NCBI RefSeq assembly: GCF_026151205.1
Contig: NC_087084.1
Location: 7,799,394 to 7,863,393, forward strand
Source of the DNA: Bolinopsis microptera
Lineage: Eukaryota; Ctenophora; Tentaculata; Lobata; Bolinopsidae
DNA length: 64,000 nt
Direction of reading: 5' to 3'
The notes beneath the pieces are model-generated. The model was not told the DNA's origin and made no database searches. It saw nothing but the letters and a program-made list of their open reading frames with translations. Below, piece by piece: positions 46,515 to 57,369 of this stretch (positions are counted from its first letter, which is position 1; each line of letters opens with the position of its first letter). Both the position numbers and the translations under genes were made by a program.

Positions 46515-46654
46515 TTATTTTATGCTGGGAATCCCAAAAAGTGCTTGATCGGCCAGTTCATCATTGTGTCTCGCTAAATACTTGGCTAGTTTCATTATGC
46601 TTCGACTAATCATCACTGTTGGCTTGGGGATGGTATTCAACTGTTGAGGGCCTA
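46515..46654 (-). CDS. Orphan terminal exon, function unknown
   Basis: Acceptor ATGGCTGTTACAG, then 46 codons after a phase-1 start: GPQQLNTIPKPTVMISRSIM, KLAKYLARHNDELADQAL, FGIPSIK, TAA. It looks like the helical end of a real protein. Upstream exons were not found and the neighbourhood is full of repeats. Family not recognised. Confidence 0.4.
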
Positions 46655-46839
46655 CTGTAACAGCCATTAATACGCTTATATAGTTATCAAACAGCAACTA
46701 ACCGATATCCAATGGGTCTCAGCCATAGATTTAGAACAATATAGGCTCAATTAACGGTGGCTCGGAAAAGTAGGTATAATCTTCATGGTATGGTCTTATA
46801 TATGATTTTGGTCTATTAGAACGAGTTTTAAGTGAAATA

Positions 46840-47240
46840 TATCCTCCAGAGATGATTATGAATAAAAATAATACTTCAGTTCGTGAAACTGACTTTTTAG
46901 ATATTAGTCTTACTATCACTATCAATATTTATAAGGGAAAATTTTTTTAAAAACTTTACGACAAGAGGAACGATTATAATTTTGATGTCATTAATTATCC
47001 CTATTAGATGGGAATAATCCCAAAGGCCAGTATTATGGTAAATTTATTAGTCAGTTAGTTCGTTTAGCTCGTATTAATAGTTCTTATAACAGTTTTATTT
47101 TGGATTGTAAAAATTTAGTTCGTAAACTTGCACGACAAAGTTTTAATATTGCTGCACCTTGCGCAAACGGTTTGAAATCTTTGTCGACAAGTATTTTAAC
47201 ATTTGGGGAAAATTTGGGATTAATTTTACTTCGGAATATG
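46840..47240 (+). pseudogene. Decayed retroelement RT-like fragment
   Basis: Plus-strand frames give TSVRETDFLDISLTI, then (shifted) LYDKRNDYNFDVINYP, LDGNNPKGQYYGKFISQLVR, LARINSSYNSF and LVRKLARQSFNI. The KxYDKRxDFxFxxxxxP...YGxxxSQLxRxAR pattern is that of an RT C-terminal region widespread in invertebrate retroelements. Clade not assigned. Several frameshifts. Confidence 0.6.
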
Positions 47241-48000
47241 TATTTTAGCATGACGTGTCATTCTTTTTTTTAGTTTAGTTCGTTTTCAATTTTTAATCTT
47301 AATTTTAATTTTCAGTACGTTTTACCTAACAAAATCATTTTTTACTTTTAGCTAGCAGAATGGTTTTCAGATTGCATTAATGAACTGTGCTATGAGCTGG
47401 TCCCAAGTCCAGACGCCATTTTATTCTTTGTAATTTTCAATAACCCTGTCTAGTCATTGACTACTGATTTATGAAATCACTAATCCTTTCGATTTCTGTG
47501 CCACTAACTGCCTTGATTTCATCAGTCCCTATATTGATAGGTTCATGCGCAAATTTACCTAGTTTAGCCGTCATTAATTAGGTACAGACCACTAAAAATA
47601 GTTTGTGAACGCGTTCGCTAAAAGATTTTAACGTTCGCAACATAATGGTAAAGGAACGTTAATCAGATTTAAAATATCAACACGTCGACACGCCATCGTT
47701 TCCCGCAATTTTACATGTTCTAGATGAGTTAGGAGAGTTTTAGCGCGCATGCATGCACGTTTCACTTTTCAGGCCCTAAAACTCCGCTATATAGTGTTTC
47801 TGGATAGAAGTCGACTATTTATGCTCAATTCTCGAGCCGATAATAGTCTTGCTTAGATTTTCAGACAATAGTCTTAAGATTCCAGTTGGTTTCATTGGTG
47901 TAATTTATTACAAATATTATCTGTTCGCCTTAAAGTTAGCAAATTTTGCTTTTCGCAATTGAAACTATAAAAGCGATATGATTAGTCTTGCCAACAAAAG
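47241..48000. repeat. Non-coding with one copy of the GTTCACTAAAAATAG repeat
   Basis: 47588-47765 continues with TCAACACGTCGACACGCCATC and CGCGCATGCATGCACGT. Its inverse lies at 53930-54100. Confidence 0.7.
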
Positions 48001-48184
48001 GTGGCTCGAGCTCCATTCCCCCCTACATTCAGTAGGGTTTTGTGTTCACCCGGCTTATATATCAGGGATTTGATCAACACACGAATCAGGATGTCTGGAA
48101 GGAGTTTCGGCAGTATCGAGATAGCCCGACCACTGTCCGCGGACAACTGTCCACGAACACCTGTCTACCAGATCATTACTGCAT

Positions 48185-48248
48185 AATTACAGTATCCCCT
48201 GAATCAAGCAGGGTTCACATCATCCCCTGAATCAAGCAGGGTTCACAT
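48185..48248. repeat. Tandem duplication, 28-bp unit x2
   Basis: TCCCCTGAATCAAGCAGGGT followed by TCACATCA is perfectly duplicated. Confidence 0.9.
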
Positions 48249-48579
48249 CATGGCACGCGAATTTCAATCAGCGGTGGTGTCAAGGCTTATTAAACGATTA
48301 AGCAACCTTACGGGAGGCGGTGGGTCCATTAATTTCGTCCATTAGACAGAAGAGTACCATGTCAGGAATTGGAATAGCTGTTGTTGTTGTTGTTGATGAT
48401 GGCAACTGATAATACTTCACCAAAAACGAACGACTTATATACCACATTTTAATCGTAATCATTTATTTCATTGATCAATCAATATTATTCTACTACTTGG
48501 AAGGAGTTTCTAGATGTCATGGACACGTGGTGTGACGGCGCAACAAAGAAGAAGATACTTTAATTACGCAGTACACGTT
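48249..48579. other. Non-coding, nothing recognised
   Basis: Short GTTGTTGTTGTTG run at 48380. No gene. Confidence 0.35.
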
Positions 48580-48765
48580 CTACCGAGAGAAAAGAGGCTT
48601 ATTCTCTACTGACGCTGCCTCAAGTTTTAGCCAAGATTCTGACGGTCCAGTCTCTTGGTGGAGCAACTTCGGTTGAGAGGTACCCGAACTACAGAGTTTT
48701 CCAATGAAAGCGCTGTCGCAATCGACATCAGCCTCACCCTGTGAGACGAATTGGAGCTTGTACAA
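48580..48765 (-). CDS. Orphan terminal exon with strong acceptor, function unknown
   Basis: A textbook acceptor (TTTCTTTTTTTGTTTATCACCCAG) precedes 61 codons and a stop: LYKLQFVSQGEADVDCDSAF, IGKLCSSGTSQPKLLHQETG, PSESWLKLEAASVENKPLFS, R. Composition is coding-like. It could be the 3' exon of the gene that starts with the Tudor-like exon at 53517, 4.6 kb upstream on the same strand. That join needs at least one more exon because the phases (2 against 0) do not match. Confidence 0.5.
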   Translation of the reverse strand: MYKLQFVSQGEADVDCDSAFIGKLCSSGTSQPKLLHQETGPSESWLKLEAASVENKPLFSR

Positions 48766-50022
48766 CTGGGTGATAAACAAAAAAAGAAACCGCCCCACAG
48801 TTAACAAGCAGCGAGACCTTATTATTATTTATGTTATTATATTTATGTTATTATATTTATGTTAACACAAGTTTGCGTCTTATGAAAAATTCACGAATTA
48901 AGGAGCAATAATTTTATTATTATTTGCTTATTGCTATACTAGTGACTTATTTTTATTCATTGTTGTTTATTTACTGTCTAATTCCGACAACACAGTTTTA
49001 TCTCATTGTATCCATTTAAAGTTAAAAACGGACATTAAAATGAACGCTCGGAGCCCGGAGGCATTCAAACGTTTACGTACGGGCGTTGACTTGAACGTAA
49101 ATGGGCAGACTATTTAACTTTAAGGTTAAACGGATATTAATATATGTACGCTATGCCCTAGCTGGGGCCTCTTCTCAGACTCTCGAGCGTTCAATTTGAA
49201 TTGGTGTCGATTCAAAATTAAAGTTAATTAAAGTTCAATAAGATAAACTTATCATTGCTGGTTTGATTTTGGAACCTTCTCTAGACCTAGTAATTTTGGA
49301 TTCGTAAGTATGTGCGAGAATAGCTTCCCAGTCCCACGTCAAAGTGATTTATAGATTATCCTTATTTTTAAGGGAATCGTTAGGTATTCGTATACTTATA
49401 GTATAGTTTTATTATTACACGTACGTGACCAATACCTATTATTCCCCGCGCGATGTTATTACAAATTAGATTCTCTTTCACTTTGATCAGTTTCTTTCAA
49501 AAACAGATTCGCGCGTCAAATATATTTAGTTTGCGCGCTTTTGGTACTCCCAAAAGTACGTCAAAATGCAATTCTGTGAATTGCATTATTATAAATTTAT
49601 AGTCATAGGTAATAGGCTCCATGTCATTGTCCACAGGACTGGTCACCGTTAACCTTGTTTAACTTAAACTGGTCGGAAAACGCGGATGTGTTATGAAAAA
49701 TAATGTTTATCGCTTTGCCATTCGGCCGGTAGAATTAGATCAGAAAATCATGCGGATACCGATAAGACGATAAAACAGTTATCGAATTTTATACCTTTAC
49801 CTAAGGCTAATGGTGATGCAACGCTAATGGAATACCTTGATCAGAAAGAAGTAAGAACTTTTGCTTTTGGCAAATCTAACAACCACGGAAATTTTCAGTG
49901 ACATCAACGCTAAAATCGGAAACGATTTTCACTTCAAGATCTACTTAGAGAAAGTAATGACATGTCGGTGGGGATCGCGACGTGATACAAGTAGTATAGT
50001 ATGGTATCTACCTTAAGTTATG
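48766..50022. repeat. Non-coding; TATGTTATTATAT tandem and other repeat debris
   Basis: 48830-48865 is a 13-bp TTATTTATGTTAT-type tandem. 49010-49150 resembles the subterminal part of the pogo-like element (CGGACATTAAAATGAACGCT). No gene. Confidence 0.45.
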
Positions 50023-50168
50023 GAACTGCTGAAGGTAATTCGTTAGAAGGCTTACATCTCGATCCCGGGGTGCGGATAGAAGAAAAACATTATTTATAGT
50101 CTTGGACACTTATAACTAGCTGATAGCACAGACTACGTTTTTGTTAGGAAGAATTAGGGTCCGCAAAA
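50023..50168 (+). repeat. Dispersed repeat D, inverse of 54176-54320
   Basis: About 146 bp from GAACTGCTGAAGGTAATTCG to AATTAGGGTCCGCAAAA, near-perfect to the inverted copy. Confidence 0.9.
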
Positions 50169-50479
50169 GATGACAGTCAGGATAAGTTCTATGTCTGTCA
50201 TGTACAATATATTATTATAGGAGAAACACTATTGTATAGAGAATATGCTATAGAAAGATATCATGTACATAAAGGTAAGTATACTTATTGGTAGAATTGT
50301 GGAACACAACAAGAAAATTGAGAATAATCTTGTGCGAGGGTAGGGACCCAGATGGCGTTTCCAACCCAAATAAACTTTAAGGAGACTTCTCATCAGTAGC
50401 CGCACCTCCTTAATCGGTTTCTGAACTGGAATTATATGGGCTTCCAGACGGCCAGACCGAGTATTACCATCCCATCCTT

Positions 50480-50719
50480 CTAGAGTTCATCACAAGTAGC
50501 ACCCACCTTGAAGATCTTTGACACCCAGACACACCCCATTGGCGAACAAACTTTGGATATAATCTTACATGCTCCCGAAGGAATCCCTGGTTTATGGTCT
50601 TTCTCCTCGTCACCAGCACTTTCGCTAGAGTCACCAGCCCTTTCACTGGAGTCATCAGCCCAATCATTGAAGTGTACAGAAGTACAGTTGTGTGTTAGAT
50701 CAATTTCTTGGTCTAACAT
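50480..50719 (-). other. Open frame with Ser/Asp-rich repeat, related to 39139-39426
   Basis: Minus frame: VHFNDWADDSSERAGDSSES, AGDEEKDHKPGIPSGACK, then a Cys-containing end and a stop. It abuts the pogo-like element. Not recognised. Possible exon or repeat. Confidence 0.3.
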
Positions 50720-50737
50720 TTAATACTAATTCGTGCG

Positions 50738-51519
50738 TACCTTATCGGACCTTATTTGGACGGACATTACTTGAACGCTGGAGGCCCTAGCGTTCATCTT
50801 AATGTCCGTTCAAATAAAGTCCGTTCAATTAATGTCCGTCCAAGTTAAAGTCCGTTGAAATGTTTTCAAAAACTTTTCCATTTCGAACTTTTTACCCAGA
50901 ATATGACAACTATGAGAACTTTATTGTGCCGTAAGTTAACGACGGAAAGGTTCTCCTTGGTCTGCCGGAGGCACAGAAAACTCTACTAGTATATGATGTT
51001 TTCAAGGGTCACTTGGAGGAAAAAGTCGACGAGTTCATATTACTGAGAGGATGTAATGAAACAGTGCTAGGAAAGCTCCACGTGATGTTAAGGTTAACCT
51101 AAAGTTGTCTAAGATAAAAACCACTTCACGCCGAATGGCTTGTAAAAGTTAACACTGAAATGCAGGACCGGGGTAGTTTGATAAAAAAGGTTTCCACAAA
51201 GCTAGAAATCACTGATGCTTGTTTAAGCATGGACTATTTCATGCACGAAAACCTATTTAATGAAGATGATATGTGATATTAGACACTAGCGCTGATCATG
51301 TACACATATTTTAACATATTTACTGCTTAATGACTGCTATTCTTACTTACTGTATAAAAAATGGATTAAAAAATCATTTGCTGAAATTTAAAAAAAGTCA
51401 AAAATTGAAAAAAATTCGGATTTTTGATGGTTTTGAATGCCTTCGAGCGTTCATATTAATGTCCGTTCACAATTATGTCCGTTCATGTAATGTCCGTCCA
51501 AATAAGGTCCGATAAGGTA
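50738..51519 (+). mobile_element. Pogo-like DDE transposon remnant with TIRs and TA ends
   Basis: TACCTTATCGGACCTTATTT and the following GGACGGACATTAC at the left are inverted at the right end. TA flanks both sides, as for Tc1/mariner/pogo insertions. The interior carries PEAQKTLLVYDVFKGHLEEK then, after frameshifts, HAEWLVKVNTEMQDRGSLIK and EITDACLSMDYFMHENLF. These correspond to the third-Asp-bearing and C-terminal parts of pogo/Tigger DDE_1 transposases. Most of the N-terminus is gone. Confidence 0.8.
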
Positions 51520-51739
51520 AAATCAAATTCGCACGTGTGCACTCAATGCAGTTCTGGTCACGTACCGGTAACTTTAGTCTTTAACTTAAACTGTTTGGAA
51601 AACAGATGTGTACATGAAATATATTAATGTTTATCAGCCGGTAAAGTATTTGGAGGGAAAAATCTCACATACACCAGACGAAAAATGTGAATGATTGGAG
51701 TTACTTTTAGAGTAAAGATACAGTTAAACTGCGAAGGCA

Positions 51740-53022
51740 CAACACCAAACCAACCCTACTCTATCTCCCAAAAACAACCTTCTCCTGGTCAGCCATGTCC
51801 CTCATCCTGCACTTGACCCCCGCAGAGGTCACAAGCCCATCGGAGCACAAATGAGCGAGAAACGGGGAAGCCTTAGCTACCGGGCCAAGGACTGCATCAC
51901 TAGCAGCGAAATACGGATATACCCTCCCTTTTACATGCGTTCAACCGGCACCCGAACCACACGCTGTTTCTTAGACATAACTTCCCACTTACATCAGTGT
52001 CTTCTCGCATCAACTGGCATCGGCAAGTGGCGACACTGTGTAGACTCAACCCTGAGCTTGATCAGAATCTTCAGTCACAAACCTGACACCGTTTCGGGGC
52101 TTTCATTGCGATACGGTTTTCTGTCAGGTGCCCCAGCAGTCTCTCTTGGACCACCATCTGATCTGACAATCACCCGAGGATACCTGCTAGAGCTCGCGTT
52201 TACGACGAGTTAGCTTATGGCACCTCTGGCTGTTAGGTGAAGTCATAAAGCTCAAACAGCTCTCATCTCCCACTCTCTTTTCCTAGACAGCAGATAAATC
52301 CATCTTGAACAATGGGCTGCATCCTTCCCACAATCTCTGACCAACTTCTTGAGGGCTCTCCCAGTCAGACCAATCTTCCTTGATGCACACTCCAAACTTG
52401 CTGCGACCACACCTCTAGCACCAACCTCAACAGCAAAGCTGAAACATGACCACCCATTAGCTTGTATTTCCGCTTGTAGACTATTATACCGATCAAGCTT
52501 AAGCTCATGGGATGCAGCTATTCTCTCTTCCGACGGTACTGTAAGCTCCCACCAGATTACTCTCTTGGAAGCTTTCGAGAAAAGAACCAAATCTGGTCTT
52601 AATCTGGTCGTTGCTATATCCGACGGGAATTTCAGCTGCTTATCCAGGTCTGCTAATACTATCCAATCAGTGGCCCCACTCAGAATCCCAAACTCACTGA
52701 CTTTCGACCTCTTCACCTCCTTAAACCTCCCTCCTGCTGGAACAAACTCAATGGCTTTCCGAGTGACACAAGAGCTCTTCCTCTTGTTGACTCTCCGCTC
52801 ACAATGGAATTTCACTTGGTCTGCTATTTGTTTAAGCACCTTATCGTGGCGCCATCGGTATCTCCCTTGACTTAGTGCCACAGGACAACCAGCCAGAATA
52901 TGCGGCACAGTTCCCAACTTGTCACCACACAGCTTGCACATCCCATCCTCATCCTCGCTCCACTTGGATGCTAAAGCTGGTGTAACAAGCGTGCCATACA
53001 CAGCACTAAGCAGAAATAGCAC
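51740..53022 (-). mobile_element. R2-like LINE 3' portion, copy 2
   Basis: Open endonuclease region 52252-53022 plus downstream sequence to about 51740 whose start is shared with copy 3 (GACGAG..TTAG..ATGGCACCTCT). 5'-truncated; no RT catalytic core present. Confidence 0.75.
52252..53022 (-). CDS. R2-like restriction-like endonuclease region (256 aa open)
   Basis: Residues about 29-46 form C-x2-C-x8-H-x4-C (CKLCGDKLGTVPHILAGC), the zinc knuckle that precedes the endonuclease in R2/NeSL-type LINEs. RYRWRHDKVLKQIAD follows. A PD-(D/E)xK-like core is RPDLVLFSKASKRVIWWELT (residues about 142-161, PD then E), followed by HELKLDRYNSLQAE and GARGVVAASL. The frame is intact from the truncation point to the stop, unlike the other two copies, so either it is young or the domain is kept. 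Only this C-terminal part is present. It may be inactive for lack of RT. Confidence 0.8.
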   Translation of the reverse strand: MLFLLSAVYGTLVTPALASKWSEDEDGMCKLCGDKLGTVPHILAGCPVALSQGRYRWRHDKVLKQIADQVKFHCERRVNKRKSSCVTRKAIEFVPAGGRFKEVKRSKVSEFGILSGATDWIVLADLDKQLKFPSDIATTRLRPDLVLFSKASKRVIWWELTVPSEERIAASHELKLDRYNSLQAEIQANGWSCFSFAVEVGARGVVAASLECASRKIGLTGRALKKLVRDCGKDAAHCSRWIYLLSRKREWEMRAV

Positions 53023-53293
53023 ATATAGATATTACTCATACATTCATTTATTTCTCAATCAACGAAATATAACACTGATAAAATTTGACAATTGAACAAT
53101 TCATCGAATAAATAATCTGAAATAATTGAAGAAAAATAAACGAAATGTATAACGTTGAATAAATGAATTATAAATGCCCTTCTTAAAAGGATCTACTGCT
53201 AAAACTATGTCCCACTCAAGTTTACAATGCACGATGATTGCTTTTGAGATTCATAAGAGTGGAGAGTTGCTGCTGATATATCTTCCGTCTTAC
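53023..53293. other. Non-coding
   Basis: AT-rich spacer. No feature. Confidence 0.35.
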
Positions 53294-53517
53294 TTCAATG
53301 GTTTTCTCCGGAGAATTGCATTGACATAATCATCAGATTTAGGAGTTTTACCAGTCCCTGAGACTGGTTTAGCACTGCTTCGTAGCGCACTTTCTATAAC
53401 AGCTAATTTCTTTCTATCCTCGTTGTTATATAACGGCTGTACCCAGAATTTGTCGATATCAATGATATGAGTAACCAGGGCTTCGAACGAGTGTGAGGGT
53501 TGCGGTTCCTCTCCCAT
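53294..53517 (-). CDS. First coding exon of a Tudor-like protein
   Basis: ATG at 53517, 74 codons plus 2 nt, then donor GAA/GTAAGA at 53294/53293. Without splicing the frame would end at TAA four bases later. The sequence MGEEPQPSHSFEALVTHIID then IDKFWVQPLYNNEDRKKLAV recalls the first strands of Tudor domains (VxVTHVxxPxxFWVQ), used in germline RNP proteins for methyl-arginine binding. The remaining 34 residues are polar (TGKTPKSDDYVNAILRRKP). Later exons would lie to the left, in repeat-rich DNA. The assignment is tentative. Confidence 0.5.
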
Positions 53518-53929
53518 TCTACAGCTCAAATTATTTGTTATATAGTAGTGTTGAAAGTATTAATTACTTATCATGTCTAAATATTAATAAGGTTTACTGG
53601 CTAAGTTTTTGAATGTATGGGAATGAAAATAATTTCACTCGAATTTCGACAGATCTTATACTAACTTGACTGTACTTGTAGCAAACCGCATGACGTTTAT
53701 TGATCATCAACTTTCAATAGTTCAAAGGTATTTTCATCCATAATTAATGATGACACATATATCTGTTAATGCTCGATACTTCATTCCGTGTACTATACAG
53801 TGTACACAATTACGTAGAGATGCTGTACTGATAGACATTGCGGATGCTGACCATTATACGATAATGAGACTAACATATTTTTTCATTAAATACCTAAATT
53901 ATTAGCATTTAAAATATTTTCTGCTGACA
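53518..53929. other. Region upstream of the Tudor-like exon
   Basis: AT-rich, non-coding, could hold the promoter. No clear motif. Confidence 0.35.
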
Positions 53930-54125
53930 CGTGCATGCACGCGCGCTAAAACTCTTCTAACTCATCTAGAACAAGTAAAATTGCGGGAAACGATGGCGTG
54001 TCGACGTGTTAATATTTCAAATCTGATTAACTTTCCTTTACCTTATGTTCCGAACGTTAAATCTTTTAGCGAACGCGTTCACAAACTATTTTTAGTGAAC
54101 GTTCCGTACGTTCACTACAACTAAG
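53930..54125 (-). repeat. Inverted copy of the GTTCACTAAAAATAG repeat
   Basis: Inverse of 47588-47765, and partly of 45741-45850. Confidence 0.9.
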
Positions 54126-54175
54126 CCGGGTGTCTATCAAAGTAAATATACTCATACTTTGACAATGACATCATA

Positions 54176-54320
54176 TTTGCGGACCCTAATTCTTCCTAAC
54201 AAAAACGTAGTCTGTGCTATCAGCTAGTTATAAGTGTCCAAGACTATAAATAATGTTTTTCTTCTATCCGCACCCCGGGATCGAGATGTAAGCCTTCTAA
54301 CGAATTACCTTCAGCAGTTC
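54176..54320 (-). repeat. Dispersed repeat D, inverted copy
   Basis: Inverse of 50023-50168. Confidence 0.9.
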
Positions 54321-54535
54321 GGTTCACGTACTGTAGTGCGACACGTACTCTAGTGCGACATGTACCCTAGTGCGAAACCTCCAAGATCGACACTGTCGCA
54401 GTAGAGTACGCTACCTGGATCGTAGTGCGACACGTACCCTAGTGCGACAGAGAAATTTCAAGGCCGACACTGTCGCACTACAGTGCGCTACCTGGACTGT
54501 AGTGCGACACGAACTAAAGTGCGACAAAACACTTT
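54318..54535. repeat. GTGCGACAC short-repeat array
   Basis: About ten occurrences of TAGTGCGACA or its inverse TGTCGCACTA, with CGCTACCTGGA between. A relic of the same array is at 29480-29560. Hairpin-prone. Confidence 0.8.
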
Positions 54536-54639
54536 ACGCAATAAAAATTTGACTTTCCATTTTAAGTTTTAATGATAAGAGTGTAGTCGTGTATGAGTAA
54601 ATATGGGGTTAAATATAAAATCAAAGATTACATTTACAA

Positions 54640-55265
54640 TCCACGAAGATTAGGTCCACGAAGATTAGGTCCACGAAGGCAATAGCACCGATCATCTTAA
54701 AGTACTTCCGTACTGCTGAGTTCTCTGCGTTGTATTCCGGGACTAGATCATGTTGCTGCATCTTCCTCCAAAGTGCTTGCTTGTGGTGGAAGAAGCATCC
54801 TCTCTTGGATGTATACAGGTTGTCTCCACAGCGTTTATCAGGGCTCTCTCGTAGTCACTCATGACAGATTGAGGGTCGACTCCAAAAGCAAGGAGCTCAT
54901 CCAAGAGGGCTTCATAATGTCCAACAGCATCAGCAATTAGGTGTTTCGTAGGGAGGTCAGTATCGGAAGCTTTCCGTTTCATATGCTGCTTTGCTGTGTG
55001 GACAGAGTTTGCTGCAGGAGTAGGAGGGTGGGAATAAGTCTTCGTACTGGTCACAGTAGTGTCGTTCATCAGTGATCAGACTGAGACGTCCGGAGCAGAT
55101 CTTCCCAGTGGATCGCCAGTAGGTCCTGTCGTCGCGCTTCTAATTATCCAGGCAGTAGCGGTATCCGTCGTGGATAACGTTTCTTGAACCAGTAGTGCGT
55201 CCAGGAATGGAGGTGATTGAAGAATACATGTTGATGTTGTTCGATGCTTTGGTAGAATCATCGTG
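54640..55265 (-). pseudogene. FLYWCH/MULE transposon protein relic, second deletion form
   Basis: Minus frames: FLYWCH-like SITSIPGRTTGSRNVIHDGY then RYCLDN, a TAG, KRDDRTYWRSTGK; a shift; KQHMKRKASDTDLPTKHLIA; then MULE core HYEALLDELLAFGVDPQSVM, SDYERALINAVETT, a shift, and FFHHKQALWRKMQQHDLVPE, YFKMIGAIAFVDLI. The SDYERALI and FFHxKQALWR motifs lie in the MULE catalytic domain. The DGTF-bearing start of the domain is deleted. Several stops and shifts. Confidence 0.8.
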
Positions 55266-57359
55266 ACTTTATATATGGCCCAAGAATATGAACTTGTTAT
55301 CCAAATCGGAGATTTGTAGCGCGATGCACTACTGGGTCGCGCGCGCATCAAATAATGCTTCTCGCAACCACAGTAGTGTGCAAACCAACATTCGAACCAC
55401 CAGCAGCTGGTGGTCAATTTCCTACGAACGCGACTTAATTTTGGTCCAGACTGGAGTCGAGCGCTACGTTATAGCTGTATATATAGCTCGTTTCACGACG
55501 AAATCTTCATTTATTGAGTTTGTCTGTCGATTATGTTGGAGTTTGTATTTTTAATTGTGTATTTGAATACTGTTCATTTATTTTAATTAAATAGTTGCTT
55601 TTCGTTTCAGCAAACTAGTACGTGTTTCTTTATGTTATATTTACACATTCAGGAAGATTTTTAACTACAATACTATGTTTCATGGTAATATAATCGAATA
55701 TCTACTAGTTCACCGATCATCGGTATATACCCATTATTGGTTAAAAAAGCCGTATGCTGAGCTGGATATCGATAAATTCAACTTGAAAGGCTGTCATTTT
55801 GTACTCGTTTAGGTGTATAGAACTAGGATCAACAACTTGATTGTTAAGAAGAGATTTTAGTAATTATGACACTTTTAAGAATTTTAAAGAACCTTCCTAG
55901 TTGCTAGTGCTTTGTCAGAACAGTCGTGATCGCTGTATTGGAACTTAGAAAATATGTTAAGTTTTGTAGTTTGTAGCGAATACGAGCTAAAATGAGCTAA
56001 AATCATGTTGATCTACTATTCTGTCGGAGTTGGCGGTCAACATGAACAAATTTATTTACGTCACAAGTTCTGTCCATTTACTGTGTCAACCTTCCAAAGC
56101 TCATTGGCAGTTGGTCCTGGAGTAGATGCTTATCAGTTCAAAAACAGTAAAACTAAAAGTTGAGGGTTCAACTTCCTAATTAATTTAATTGTTCAAGCGA
56201 GTGTGAATATAATAATGTTATTATTTGTATCTGCTGCAGCAATAATGTTGATATGTAAATTGTAAGTTGTAAGTTGTTTAAAAGATCTTCGCCACTTCAA
56301 CTGTTCAACATTCAATAGATAATGGGTCGGCAATTTTGTGAGTGAGTGATTTTATAAATAAAAGATGTTTCTTTCGTACCTTCCGTAATTACCAAGAATG
56401 TGGCATGGAGATTAGTTAATTTGTCTTATTATATGGTTATTTTTAGATTAACTAACTATACCAGCATGGGATAACCTGAATTTGTGTGGTCGTATACATT
56501 TTTTCGCGATTAGTACTTCTATTCGGTAGATCGGCGAGATGCACCACTGTGCCTCACCGAGCTGCGAAGGATTGACATCGTGAATCAAGGAGCTAGGAAG
56601 AGATTTTAGTAATGATGACCCTTTAAACTTAAACTATATCTCTAGTGCACTTCGATCGGTTTTCTTTTCAATTTTGATAAAACCTAGTCGTGATCTTTGT
56701 TTCAGAACTTCACTAATTTATTAAGTTTTGTAGTTTATATAGACGGAACATGAGCAGATACCATTTGATTAATTATAATATATCCGATTTGAAATATTAT
56801 TCTGTCGGAGTTTGAGTTCAACATGGACACATTTATTAACATCCCGCATGAATTTGTGTCGTCTTTACAATTTTTGCGCTGAATTTGTATGCTTATTAAT
56901 ACTGCCGCATGATATCAGTAGCTGCTATAAAACTAGAGTGTATAGCATGTGTATTATACGATGTTTCCCACGTAAAAATCGCAGGTTGTTTTGGTGCGGC
57001 TGGGCACTCTACTGGTGATTGACACCAGAGACTGAGAAAAACTTTGACATAATTTTCAAGTTTGATATGACCTAATAACTACCACATTTACAGGAAGTAT
57101 GGTAATACATTCTTGTCAGCTGTCTGGGCAAATCTTCTCTCGCAGAATTGGATTAAAATTTAATGTATTTTATTTCTCACTTCCAACGATGTCGCAATTA
57201 TTAGGTAAGATTTGAAGTTATTTTGAGATTCAATTAATAAATTTTAGATTGCAGCTTGATATCACTTAGTATGTACATTGTACTCGGTTGCAAGGGTAGA
57301 ACTTATGAGAATACTATCATAGTATTATTGCACTATACTATTATGGGTTCATCAAAGTT
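55266..57359. repeat. Repeat-derived non-coding DNA
   Basis: 55840-56070 and 56580-56845 are degenerate parallel copies (AAGAGATTTTAGTAAT, TTAAGTTTTGTAGTTT, ATTCTGTCGGAGTT, TCAACATG). 56522-56588 is a 67-bp block repeated exactly at 63691-63757. 55316-55375 is GCGC-rich and related to 9628-9670. No gene supported. Confidence 0.55.
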
Positions 57360-57369
57360 CGTATCATGA

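Noticed and set aside
50630..50660. Hammerhead-like CTGATGA...GAAA on the minus strand
   Set aside because: Only seven bases separate the two boxes, too few for stem II, and no flanking stems I or III are evident.
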